Source: Paragordius varius | Taxonomy: Eukaryota > Nematomorpha | Direction: 5' to 3' | NCBI GenBank assembly: GCA_964247055.1 | Contig: OZ176055.1 | Coordinates: 9,424,001 to 9,488,000 of the forward strand | Length of the DNA: 64,000 bases | Shown here: piece by piece, positions 25,202 through 37,000 of the stretch | How positions within the stretch are numbered: position 1 is the first letter of the stretch | Layout: the number at the start of each line of letters is the position of its first letter | Translations under genes and position numbers: made by a program | The notes under the pieces: generated by a model | Database searches by the model: none | Seen by the model: the letters and a program-made list of their open reading frames with translations, nothing else | Told to the model about the DNA's origin: nothing

Positions 25202-28200
25202 ATGAAAATTATTACGGCGATGCTAATTTGTATGATGCTAGTTTTGGGACAATTCAGTTTTGACGTTAACACTTTGATGGTAACCAAAAATTTTGTTAAG
25301 GAACTTCATTTAGTTGATTTTACACATAAAAATCTTAATTCACAAAATGCGAGTTTTGTATTTTCTCCGCTTATGATGGCTCTTTCGTTGGGCGTCTTAC
25401 AAAAAGCTTCAACCTGTTCCTTACCAATCTACCAATACATTGTTCAAAAACCAAAACTTAACTCAATATTAAAAAGCAAACTTCTGAACGAATTATACAT
25501 AAAAAAAGATGTAACCAAATATAAGAAAGAATTTAAGACTGATGTTCAAACTAAATATGGTGCATCCTTGATATCCATAAAGCCTAGCTTAACACCCGAA
25601 CAAATAAAAACATTTATCAATAGTCGAGTAGCTCGCTTTACCAAAGTTAACGATGCCATAATCAATATACCACCCAATTACCAATCTTTAATGGTTAATT
25701 CGATATATCTAAAAAGTGGATGGAAAGAATTTGATCGATCAAAGTATATTTCGTTTCAAAATTGTTTTATAAAATTATACTGTGTGCAAAAAAGAGGGTC
25801 AATTTTTTTTAAAAAATTTTTTTTCATGAGATAGCTTATGACCAGCGAATTCATTTTTCGCATTATGTTGTAGACTTAGTTTTTGAAATATCGAGAGAAA
25901 ATCGGAGTTTGCAAAAACTGAAAATAAGGATAATTAAGGAGAATTAAAAATTGATAAAACCTGATATATTAAAGCTTATTATCATTTTATAAGATATTTA
26001 AAATTAATAAATATTTTTTTGTCTTTGAGTGTATAATAAATTATTTGATTTATTTTTGCTTACATAAGCGCGAATCACAAAGATTATAAATAAACACAAA
26101 ATAGGATTTTACAAGTAGTGGAATATCAACCAAAAATCCGTACAAATCCCAGTAATAAGTTTGTTTTAGGACATTTTAATATTTTTTGTACGAATTTTAG
26201 TTGATATTCCACTATTTGTAGACTATTATGTATTAATATAAATACTTTGCGATTCCCGCTCATGTAAGATTCCAAATAAAACATTAAAATTATTATTAAC
26301 ACATAAACAGATGACAAAAAAATAATAAAAAAAATATAATTTTATTTTAATATTTAACTTATGTTTGAGTTTTATAAAAAGGCTAACTATATGATTTTAG
26401 CTAATTATATAAAAATTATAAAATGATAATAAACCCTAATATATTATATCAATATTTTTTTAATCTATAAAATTATAAAAATAAAAAATGCTGGCTTTGT
26501 GATCTGTTTCCGGAAAACCGGTAGACCCATTCACATCCAAATGTCGAAATCTGTATAATCATTGATGAATGCCCTGACAAGAGCTTCGCCCTTTTTGGAA
26601 TTAAGCCACCAGTTCGGGCCCACCTTTAAAACATTTTTTTTGTAAAAAGAAGTCCACAAAAATCGTGTCTTTGAGACAATTTTCCGGTACACATGTTGGA
26701 CCATTCGATTTCAAATATGATTTTTTTTTACTTTTTTTCGATTGCGCCGAGTAGGATTTCTTTTTTAATTTAGGCCCTCTTTATACCCGCTCCCCGTAAA
26801 ATGAATTTTTTAAATCTATTTTTCGCCCAAGGTATATGTAAAAATTCAATGAGGATTCAAGGTATTTCCTGCCAAAAAGCAAAAATTTTAGTCGTGGATT
26901 TTTTAATGGCTGCTGGGTAAACAGATACCCGCAAAAAACTGAACTGCTAACCTACTCCATAAGAACAAATTACACTCATTGAAGTGATCAACTGCATCAC
27001 AAAATATGCATTTATATATATATATATAGGAATTCAACAAATGTGTGTAAGTCAAACCTTTTTACTCCATAAGGACTAAATTATACATGTTTTTTTATTA
27101 TTTATATGCCCGATGTCAAAACTAAAGCTTTTTTTGCACGTTTCACCCAATAATTGCTTAAGTTTTTTTTATACTAAGATCATTGATTTTTGTCAACATT
27201 GTTTAAATTTGATGTGCTTGGGGCCTTTATACCCTTAAACCCGTTCAAAAATATGTTTTTGAGGCTATTTTCCGCCAAAATTATGAGATCATAATAAATT
27301 AATTAGGAGTACAGATCGCGTAAAAAGGCAAAAAAATTTGCCCCCCCCTCTTCTTAATAAAAGGACTTTCTCAGGCTGAGTAGCAGCCAAGATTTACGCT
27401 AGTTATTTTTATGATCTTATTTCACTTTTTTTTCAATTTCAATTTTCTCTCAATATTTTAAAATCTAGGTGGTTAACAAATAAAAATTTTTGCGGCAAAT
27501 GAAGATATATATATATATAAATATCTCATGAAAAAATATTTTTGTTAAAAAGTTTTTGCACATAGTGTATTTATCGGATTTATAATTTGTTTGTGTGGTT
27601 TATTCTATGCTTTTTTGTGTTCATGTAGGAATATACTAGAAACATTTCATGGAAAACATAAAAATGTCACAACCACATTCATGGTAGATGAGAAACGGGC
27701 TGTTCGCATATATAATTCTTCGATTCTTCAATTAACAATCATTAGTTTAGATCTTATGGGTGATTTGAGTTTAATTATTATTTTACAACACCAATACCCC
27801 CATCCTGTAGATAATGACAAAGTGTCGTTTACAGACGAAATTACCAAATTACCAAAGAAGCCTACAATCGTAAAATTTGCGATGCCTTACTTAAGACAGG
27901 AAACTGATATTGGGAATCGCTTAATTCATTTAATCACATTATGCCGAAAGTAAGGTTGTTAAAATTTATTGCAAAAAGACTTTAAAGTTAGTCATTATTG
28001 ACAATTTAAAGAATTATAGACATATTACAAATTGGTTGTCAAAATATTGTTTAACATTTTAATAAAATGTTTTATACTAAAATTATTTTGTTCTATTCGA
28101 TTGCTTCATGCAAAACCATAAAAAAGTTAAAGTCGCAAAATAGCGCACCATATCCATCAAATTTTTTGGTAGAGACTGAAAAATTTAAACCAAGATAGTT

Positions 28201-28823
28201 TGTTAATATATATATTTAAAAATATTTATATTTATGCAAAATGATGTGGGCTTCCAAATGACTTATTTTTGACTCCACTAAAATGGGTTCGCTTTCTTAA
28301 ATGCAAAATGCCGAGATTGGACGATAATTTTTAATATGTGCTAGATTATAGTATTAATAGAGGTTTTTTGTAAAAAGAGCCAATTTAACAAAGTTTTGAA
28401 AATTTATTTTTTAGACGGTGCATTTTTTTCTAAAACTTGTTTGGATGTCATTACGTAGAATACATTAAAACATCACGCAATCTCGGCATTTTAGTGTTTT
28501 ATAAAAAACTTGCCCATTTCGGAATTTTTACACATATTTTTCAAAAGTTAATTGGATCGTTGTACATAAATAAATTTCGATTCCTATTATATAGCTCTAT
28601 GAACAAAATTTTGGAGGGAAATCATACATATAACCTTGATATGTGGAATCATAAAATCAAAATTGATCTGACAGAACGAGGATTGAACGCCGATTATTAT
28701 AGATCTGATCCGGTCCCAACAAACTTTACTGATGGAATCATACTGAATAGACCATTCTATTATATGATTGTGGTAAAAAAGACTGGACACATACTATACT
28801 TTGGGAAATATGTCAAACCTTAA
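25202..28823 (+). CDS. Secreted serpin, probably non-inhibitory
   Basis: Serpin-fold protein with a hydrophobic signal peptide (first 20 or so residues). Exons 25202-25743, 27629-27949 and 28595-28823; phases fit and give 363 residues, within serpin range. Seen in order: FSFDVNTLMVTKNF, FVFSPLMMALSLGVL (the N-x-FSPLSI region), VNSIYLKSGWKEFD (the NAIYFKGKW region), then GDLSLIIILQHQ and KFAMPYLRQET (the lPkF strand), and the C-terminal IDLTERGLNAD, LNRPFYYMIV and GHILYFGKYVKP (breach and FLGRVxxP). The segment between the ERG hinge and RPF has only about 21 residues and lacks the small-residue hinge of inhibitors. The start has a good context (CACCATGA). Intron 1 carries a hairpin element and a Helitron. 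Confidence 0.88.
26026..26305. repeat. Long imperfect palindrome (foldback element) in serpin intron 1
   Basis: Arms of more than 100 bp pair around about 26164: GTGGAATATCAACCAAAA (near 26119) against TTTTAGTTGATATTCCAC (near 26198), and further out GCGCGAATCACAAAG against CTTTGCGATTCCCGC. Likely a MITE; no other copy is seen in this window. Confidence 0.75.
26464..27402. mobile_element. Helitron, non-autonomous, both ends present
   Basis: Starts after an A with TCTATAAAATTATAAAAATA, runs through the GCTGGCTTTGTGATCTG block shared with 3125-5281, and ends with the hairpin (CTCAGGCTG / CAGCCAAG) and CTAG at 27399-27402 followed by T. It lies wholly inside serpin intron 1, in the coding direction of the serpin. 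It has a single copy of the 475-bp-type interior instead of an array. Confidence 0.8.
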
Positions 28824-29280
28824 TATATTTAGCCAACATAAAACTCCATAAAATAACTATTTTAAATTAATCTATATAGTTAAATAACTAATAATTATTC
28901 AATTTTAAATTATTTATTTCCAATGTTTAATTTATTTTTCTCCCATTGGATGATTAATAACATCTTATATTTCGTTAAATATTTGTTTAGGAAAATAAAT
29001 GCTTATTCGAAAGTAATAACTTTAGTTTACACAATATCGCAATTTTGATAATAGAATGTTTAGAAGGGTTTTATTAAATAGGCAACCACACTTACCAATA
29101 TGTATAATAGAATGCTCGAGATTATTAACTGTCATTGGGGTAAGTCATTTTATAAAACATTTAAACTTATGATGGAAAAAAACAAGTAATTTTATATAAA
29201 ATAATATATCTACTTTGGTATAAACCCTATCACACTATAGAGTTATTAAATAGAATAATTGAGAGATTCGATTCGCATCT
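28824..29280. other. Intergenic, no gene seen
   Basis: AT-rich DNA after the serpin stop, including its 3' untranslated part. No exon or named repeat recognised. Confidence 0.5.
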
Positions 29281-29284
29281 TAAA

Positions 29285-29510
29285 ATTTTATAAAATAAAA
29301 TCCAGGGCTTAAGGGTGAGATTAATTATTAATATTTACTTATTTTATTTCGATAATATAAAACTTTATCAGATAAAAATGAGGTAAAAATTAATTAAAAT
29401 ATAAAAACTAAATAAAAAACTAAGAGATAAATGACAATATAAAGGTTATTTTGTTTATAATTGTTTTGATGGAGGTAATTGATATGTAATGTATATGGTT
29501 GGAGTAACAT
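29285..29510 (-). mobile_element. Penelope-like element copy C, 3' terminal region only
   Basis: Reverse complement of the 3' end of copy B: the CTTAAGCCCT block (near 29311), the CAAAATAACCTTTATATTGT block and CTCCAACCATATAC (near 29500) occur in mirrored order. No RT or endonuclease remains. Minisatellite follows immediately at 29510. Confidence 0.8.
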
Positions 29511-30052
29511 ATTAGCTTGGTTAATAAAATTGTTAAAAAGTAATGGTTGTCTGTTAAAAATACACATAATGGATCTAACCTAATTGTTGAAATGTAATGG
29601 TTGATTGGTAAAAAAAGATGGTTGCCTGTTAAAAATACCCATATTAGCAGGGTTAATAATTTAATTGTAAGAAAAGTATTCGGTGATTGGTGAAAAATGA
29701 TGGTTGATTGTTAAAACATATTATCATGGCTAATATAACTTAATTGGAAAAAAATTATTTTTTAATTGCTAAGAAGCGATGGTTGATTGTTGAAAATACC
29801 CATATTAGCATGGTTAATATAACTTAATTGGAAAAAATTTATTTTTTGATTGATGAATAAGCGATGGTTGGTTGTTGAAAATACCTATATTAGCGTGTTT
29901 AATATAACTTAATTGTAAGAAATGTATTTCATTGCTGAGAAGCCATGGTTGGTTGTTGAAAAAACCTATATTAGCGTGTTTAATATAATTTTGCTGAAAA
30001 ATAATGGATTAAAGTAGTTAGAATAGTTTCATAAAATTTTAATTGTTTAAAA

Positions 30053-30638
30053 CAGGAGTGTCAAACACGCGGATCTCGGGTCACAAAGGCCCTCGAAATA
30101 TTCTGCACCAGCGAGATATTCAAATATAAAAATGCAAGATTTTTAAGTAAAATGATTTTCTTAAACAAATTTTCTGAAAATATGTTACCAAAATTTGCAA
30201 AAATTGTTTAAATATATTCAGTTTTTACAGTCTTATGTTTAGAATCTAATAAAATATTTGTTGATGCCCTTATACAGTAAAATTGAAATTATACGGACAA
30301 AACGGTGAAAATATAAAGACAACTATTTTTTATAAAAAACAACCATACTTTTTTAAACCTAATTTTTTGCATATAAATTATATAATTACAATCTTAAAAT
30401 ATATAATTAATTGTGTCACCAATATAATTATCAATTTTATAATATGCAATTTGAAACAATAAGTTATACATAAAAAATGAAGCTTAAAAAAGTAAGTTTG
30501 TCTTTTGAAAAAAAAATTTGTGTCTATATATTTCAGTTTTGTCCGTATTATTTCAATTTTTCCTGTATTTTGCAAATGCGGCCCCTCGAATTTTTCGATT
30601 AAGAAATGCGGCCTGCGAAACCATTTATGTTGAAACTG
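30053..30638. mobile_element. hAT-type MITE inserted in the minisatellite
   Basis: Begins CAGGAGTGTCAAACACGCGG and has GCGGCC-rich ends with a decayed right terminus (GTTGAAACTG). Flanks GTTTAAAA and GTTTATAA agree at 7 of 8 positions, an 8-bp target duplication. It is itself interrupted by a Tc1/mariner-type MITE at 30275. Confidence 0.75.
30275..30568. mobile_element. Tc1/mariner-type MITE nested in the hAT element
   Basis: Best-kept copy of its family: begins CAGTAAAATTGAAATTATAC then GGACAAAACG, and ends with the mirror TTTTGTCCGTATTATTTCAA. Termini of the CAGTAAAA...CGGACA kind are typical of Tc1/mariner/pogo MITEs. No coding capacity. Confidence 0.7.
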
Positions 30639-31004
30639 GTTTATAATAAATGTTGATTGTTAAATAATAATTGATTGCTAAAATATTATCATGGTTAATA
30701 TAACGTAATTGTTAAAAAGTTAAAATTCATTTTTGAAAATATCCATAATAATATAATAGCATGATTAGTTTTTAATTAGAATAAAAAGTGTTGTTGATTA
30801 TGGAAAATCCATATTATACCATTTTTCTGGCAAAAACAACATTTTTTCAGCCAAAGATAATATTTTTTCAAGCAAAAATACAAATTTTTTTAAAATTAAT
30901 AAAATTTTTTTTTATTTTAGGGCAATTGTACTTATATAATTTTAAGTTAATACAATAAAATTTCAGCGTTAAATTATGATTTTTTAACCAGTAGTGGAAG
31001 AAAT

Positions 31005-31185
31005 GACATAAATAGGTTAGGTTGGTTTGGGCACTTTGAAAGGAGTGATTCTAATTAAATTGCAAAAACAATAGAGAGTCATATAGTTAAAGGAAAACGA
31101 TGACCCTAAAACTAGATGGATAGACATATTAAAAAGAGAGCTTGCAGAAGACGCCATAGATAGAGTTCTATGGCGAGACAGGTGT
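31005..31185 (+). mobile_element. LINE reverse transcriptase, 3' scrap
   Basis: Translates in parts to RWFGHFERSDSN, then NRWIDILKRELAEDAIDR and LWRDR. This matches the GHVERM ... RPRKRWxDxIKxDL ... DRxRWR tail common at the C terminus of LINE polyproteins. Stop codons and frame changes occur and nothing upstream is recognisable, so it is a dead fragment. Confidence 0.65.
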
Positions 31186-31295
31186 TTTATCATCAATATT
31201 TGATGTTAAATTGATTAATTTTCAAACATTTTATTTTTGCCCATAAATTGCATTTTTTATTTTTATATTATCTTTTTTTACAATTTAGTCTCACC

Positions 31296-31790
31296 CATAA
31301 TCAGTCCTTATATAAAGTTGTTCCTTGAGTGTATTTCAAGTTTGTCCTTAATATATTTTAATATTGATTCTCACTTTTATTAATGAAGCAAAAAAATATT
31401 CATATATCCTATCATTTTAAACCTACTCTCTTTATTTAATCTAAACTTTAATAAATACCAACTTTTTATATTAAAACCATATATCCTTATAAAATTTTTT
31501 TAACCATATTTATATATATCTAAGTGAGAGTTATTGATTGTAATATTTAGTTAAAATATTAATATGTTTATTATTTAATTAAAGAAAGAGTGTACTAAAC
31601 AAATCAAGTTGTTCTATGAAAATATTAATTTTGAATGAATAATTACTAATAATAAAGATATTAGGTTAAAAAAAATAAAATAGATAATTACATACAAAAA
31701 ATATGTATGCAAATTGCAAAAAAATGTAAGGATCAACTTTAAGTGAAGGACAACTTAAAACTTTTAAAGATACTCTTGAAGCGCAAATTG
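31296..31790. mobile_element. Foldback MITE, 21-bp-repeat family 2 (old copy)
   Basis: Left arm has GTTCCTTGAGTGT and CAAGTTTGTCCTTA; right arm has AAGGATCAACTTTAAGTG, GATACTCTTGAAGC and GCAAATTGTATA. These mirror the ends of the family at 46892 and 58788. Decayed. Confidence 0.5.
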
Positions 31791-32549
31791 TATAGATTGA
31801 TTAGGTGAAACTAAGTTGTATAAATAAATAAATAATGCAATTTATGGGCTAAATCAAAATGTTTGAGATGGTACTTAATTAAAAATATTTATTCGTCAGA
31901 TATGCACACTGCATAAATATCCCAATTGTAATAATCCAAATTATGAAATTAAAATTTATATATGAAACTATTTTTATAATTAAAATTTTTTTATAGCCAA
32001 TATTTTATGGATTTTAATTCATTTTCAAAAAAAATACAAAAACAACGTCAAAAATTTATTAAGTTTAAATACATATATAGGTGTATACATATATGCAAAA
32101 GAAGAGTATTATAAAAGTGACTTGACTATACATATTTATATATAAGATATTCAAATAATAATAGATATCACAAAACCATTTATAATTATAAATTCTGTTG
32201 CGGTAGACTCATTAAACATATCACTTATGAGAAGAAACCATAATTTTTAACAATATTTAAGCATTATGAATGTACTTGCAGTGTGATAATAGCTATGTAA
32301 ATATATTAAAACCTTTATTTAACAGGAATGCAATTATCCATGTGATAAAAAATTTTTAGCTATACCTTTTTAATGCTTATTATTATACATTAACTATAAT
32401 ATATATTTGAAAGTTAAAAGGCAATACAGATGGATATATGAAATATAATGCTAAAAGAAATATTGTTTTTTCCATTTTGGTTTCTTAATTTTTTAGTTAA
32501 TGATTTTTGAAAAAACCGGGATATAGCAAATCAAACTAAAAAATGCCAG
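31791..32549. other. Intergenic, downstream of the exchanger gene
   Basis: AT-rich DNA beyond the exchanger's stop codon. No exon seen. A short GCATAAATATCCCAATTGTA at about 31915 vaguely recalls CTCF exon 3, too short to call. Confidence 0.4.
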
Positions 32550-34038
32550 TTAAAATATAGGAGAGTCATCACTATCCATAGCAATATTTTGGAAAGAAAC
32601 GTTTTTATTTACAGCGTAATTTTTATCATTTCCATTTTTAAGGTTTAAATTATTGTTTGTGGTTGTTATAGGCGTATTTCGAGAACCGGTGCCATATTCC
32701 ATCATGGTATTTGTATCATCTGCATTACTGTTTACTATCAATTGAGCTTCAGTGTGCTAAAAAATCAATATAAAAAAAAGTTTATTTTTACCCAAAAATC
32801 TCTTTTATTTTTATCATTTTTTGGAGACAAGACAAAAAAAATTGAATAGATAAAATTGTTCGCTGTTTAAAGACAAAAGGTTGGAAAAAAATTTGGAAGA
32901 AATACTGAAATTATATAACAAAAATTAAAATAAGACACTTAAAAACAAAAAACAACACACATTTTACAAAACCATATTTTTTACCTTGATATTTTTTAAA
33001 TATAACTAACTCTTAGTTTATGTTGCATAATAACAAAACAAAGATGTAAATTGGTAGCACTCTATATTAAACATTTTACAATTGTAACTAAATATTTAAT
33101 GGAGATAGTATATTTTTAATAAGTTTGTGGTCTTCTAAAAAAAACAATTGTCTTTTTCACTTTACTAGGTTTATTAATAATATTATCGATTGTTCAAAAG
33201 TTTCAGCTCTGCTTAAATGAAAAATTAAAATTTAAAAAAAAACCCTTCGCATTTGTTCAGTGGTGGTAAGAATTTTAGCTATAGGATACCAAAACTTTGG
33301 TAATGTAATCATTAGAGAAGGCTGAGTTTGAGTAAGTAAAGGCTTCAGAAATCTAATCCAAAAATAAAAAAAAATTCAAAAATCTTAAATTTATTAAAAA
33401 TAAAATATATCCAACTAAAATTTTCGATACATAATAATATCTTTGACAATGGATAAAAATTAATGAAACACTAGTGTATTAATACTCATTTTTAAACTAA
33501 AGTCACATTTTATCTCCTTAGGTCGATTATCTGAAATTAAAAGTTGTTTAAAAGTCATTTTGCAAAATAATAAAAAATTAATTCTAAGAAATAATTAATG
33601 ATAGTAACTTGTAATCCAAGTAACCCCAAGTCCGTACCAAAAAATTATGACTATACGTGTCAGGAACTATATTTGCTTGGGGATGGGATGATACACTAAC
33701 CTCAAACTAAATTATCATTCAGAAAAAAAATTTGTTATATGAGTTAAGTAAAATTTTCAATTTAAAAATATTATTAAAAATATGTGTTGCCTTAAAAATT
33801 TCATATAACTATGTTTCCTTATAATTTTCTATAACAAAATTTTCCAAGAATTAAATATTCTTTTTTTTTTAAAAAAAATGTTCTATGCTAATATTTCTGC
33901 AATATGTATCATTTATAAGGTAAATGAATATAATTCATATATAATTTTAAAATGATTAAGTGCGGTTTGCACCATTTTTTGAGGTATAAAAAAGTTATAT
34001 TTTTAACGAAAAATTTAAAATTTTCAATTATGTAATCA

Positions 34039-34074
<36 letters not shown>

Positions 34075-37000
34075 CCTTTTCACCATTTCCATCATCATCA
34101 TTTTGATTGGTAAATTGCTTGTAAGGTGATATTATTTGACCATTAGAAAGTACTCTTGATTCGACCTCAGTATTTTGTTGCGAATAAGAATATGTATTTT
34201 TATTATTGCTATCTTTTCGTTCCAGAGATGACGTTTTTTTAGCTTTTCCAACATTGGCAAAATTAGCCCTAAGCTCAGGATTATTTTCATCTACCCCAGT
34301 TCTGGTTGCATAATCAAATTTTCAACAGTTATTATGTAAAAAGAGGAAATTTAAAAAATAAACGTTTAAAATATTTTCCATACTTAGTTGTTTTTTATTC
34401 AACCTTAAACAAATCAAATTCACCCTTAAACAATTCACATTCACTCTCAAATAAATTATATGTTTTTTAAGATCCATAATATTATAGCATAATTTTAAAA
34501 AATAAAATTTTGTAAATTAAACAAATACTGAAAAAATAATAAACTATGCCATAAGAATATATATTATATTCTAATGAGTTATATTAGTTTGAAAGCACAT
34601 ATATTATTTTAGGCCGAATTTGAATTGTTCAAGGGTGAATTTTAACTCTATATATATATATATATAATGGTAAAAAATCAATCAAGAAGTATTTCTTTTA
34701 GTAATGTCACCACATTATTTGTAACTTAAATGAATGATAATACTAAATTTTTCTTTAAAACATTATTTCTCATTCAAATGAATGATAATTAAATAAATAT
34801 TTCCATAAAACGATAGATAGAATTACTAAAATCATTATTGAATGCTAACAAATAAACCCCACCTAATGTTCAAATATTCCAGGAGTTTTGTCGTCGTACT
34901 CCCACAAAACAAGACAGTTATTATGACAATTAAGCTTGTCGTCGTACATAATGCCCTACGTTGCGTTGTAGACGTATTCCGAAGGGCCAAGGCAAATGCA
35001 ACTGCTCCCCGTAAACCTATAGGCATATAAAATGAATTAATATTAATATGGTTTTTGGAAAAATTTATATTTAAAGCCAAACAAAACTACTACGATTAAT
35101 CAGTGTAAGAATATAGAAATGTTATTTTTTTGTGGTGTAAAACATGGGAACAAATAAAGAAAATGGTGTCTCGTAGTTAAAATCTCAAAAATATTGCCAA
35201 CCGTATAATCATTAATTAGCTTAAGAATCCAAAAAATTGTTTTTTCCCGAAAAATAATAAAATAGGGGCAAAAAATCGCGAAAAATTAGTATTTTTCAAC
35301 TTGAAATCACCAAAAACGATCATTAATTTGGGTAGAAAAATATTTTTCTTTACCAAGGGTACCACGGGATATAAATTAATTAATACTTTTTTAGACCGAA
35401 AATATTTCAAAAAACGATCATTAATCAGCGTAACTATACATAAAAATTATTTTTTAAATTAGGTTAAATGAGCGCCCTAAATTAATCAAATTATGAAATA
35501 TGGTAGGTAGATTTTAGCCCAAACTATTATAATTTGGCACGTGTATACATTTGTGTAGAAACACTGTATAAAAAATGTTTTAACCCGATTAATAGACATT
35601 AAAAATATGGCGCAAGTTAAATAAGTCATTTTCAGCAGTTGAGAAAAGGTGTGCAAAAAAGCAAAAAAAAGGATTTGTTTGATTCCATTTATGTTAAAAT
35701 TATGTAGTAATACATATGCATTTTAATAGTTGTTGCTTTTTTCACACAACATTATAGTTGGGGGCAATTTGCAACACACACAGTAGTGTATGGGAAAAAA
35801 CAACAAAAATGTTAAATAAGCAATTTATTTCTATCTCTCTCTTTTTTTCCATTACACTCCCCCAACTATAGTGGTGTGTGAAATAAGCAACCATTAAAAT
35901 ACATTCTGTAAAATTAGTATTTGGAAGTAAGTTTAACACTTCGATTCAAATTGGGGTATCTAAATACCCCAGACTAAATTTAAATTAATATTTTTAAAAA
36001 ACTACTGAAGGAAACGGTCCCAATTTAAATTTATGCTTCTATCCTGATAAAAATTATATAACTAAGCCAAAATATCATGATAAAATTTTGTTTTGAAAAA
36101 AAAGTTTCATCTCAAACTACTTCGACGCAATTTTTATTTTACGAAATTTTTGCAAAATATCGTCTTCATTTAATTTTAAGGGTAAAACTAAAGCTAATTT
36201 TTTATATAAATTACATCTAACATTGATAGAAATAGAAAAAGCGGTTTATTTTGTATTATTTTTTAATTTTATAATTTGACACATGTCACGTTGACGAAAT
36301 AATACCTTTCGGTTTTAGCTTAAAATAAGTAGTATCAAGTGTTTTTGAATATATTTTTTATATATTTCGGTTTATCAATGTTATATAAGTGCAAAATTTT
36401 GCCATGGATTGCTTCCATACTTTTTAAATTGATTTTAAACAGGCCTGGGGTATCCAACTACCCCAATTTGAATCGAAGGACTAAAATGAGTGTGTTGTAT
36501 CCAAGTGTTAATAAAAGTTGATTATGGAATCATTTTAAATGGCGATATTATCTAGTGATATGTTATATAAAAATTTAATCTCGCATCTGGTTAACCGATA
36601 AAAATATATAAGCCCATTTTGTGTAAATGAATGGTAAACATACATTTAATTATTATTAATCGAAAATATGGATGAGAAATAGATATAATTTTTGGCAAAA
36701 CCATATTTAAAATAAAAATTGTGTTATAAAAATCATTTAACTAACTTAAAAAAATATCAAACACATAAACTCTCTATAAAAATTTGATTATAAACGGACT
36801 CTATAAAACTATATGTAAAATCAATTTAAAACTTATATATTTACCTGAAAACATAAACATGTGTTGTGTGTTAAGTGGTATAGGTTTATTCCTCCCCAGG
36901 TTAAGTAAAAACGATAAGGGATATACATTACATATACGCGATACAAATATGGCAATCTAATATAAAACATAAATAATTTTTAATAAATTTTAATCTTAAA

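Larger units (their letters stand above)
29510..30830. repeat. Minisatellite of the Penelope element, split by a hAT insertion
   Basis: The same GATGGTTGATTGTTGAAAAT / CATATTAGCATGGTTAATAT repeat as 20780-22280, here at 29510-30050 and, more decayed, 30640-30830. The hAT element at 30053-30638 separates the two parts. Confidence 0.8.

Noticed and set aside
28437-28594. Upstream extension of the last serpin exon as coding
   Set aside because: Frame is open but the sequence does not match serpins; the acceptor at 28591-28594 gives the correct phase.
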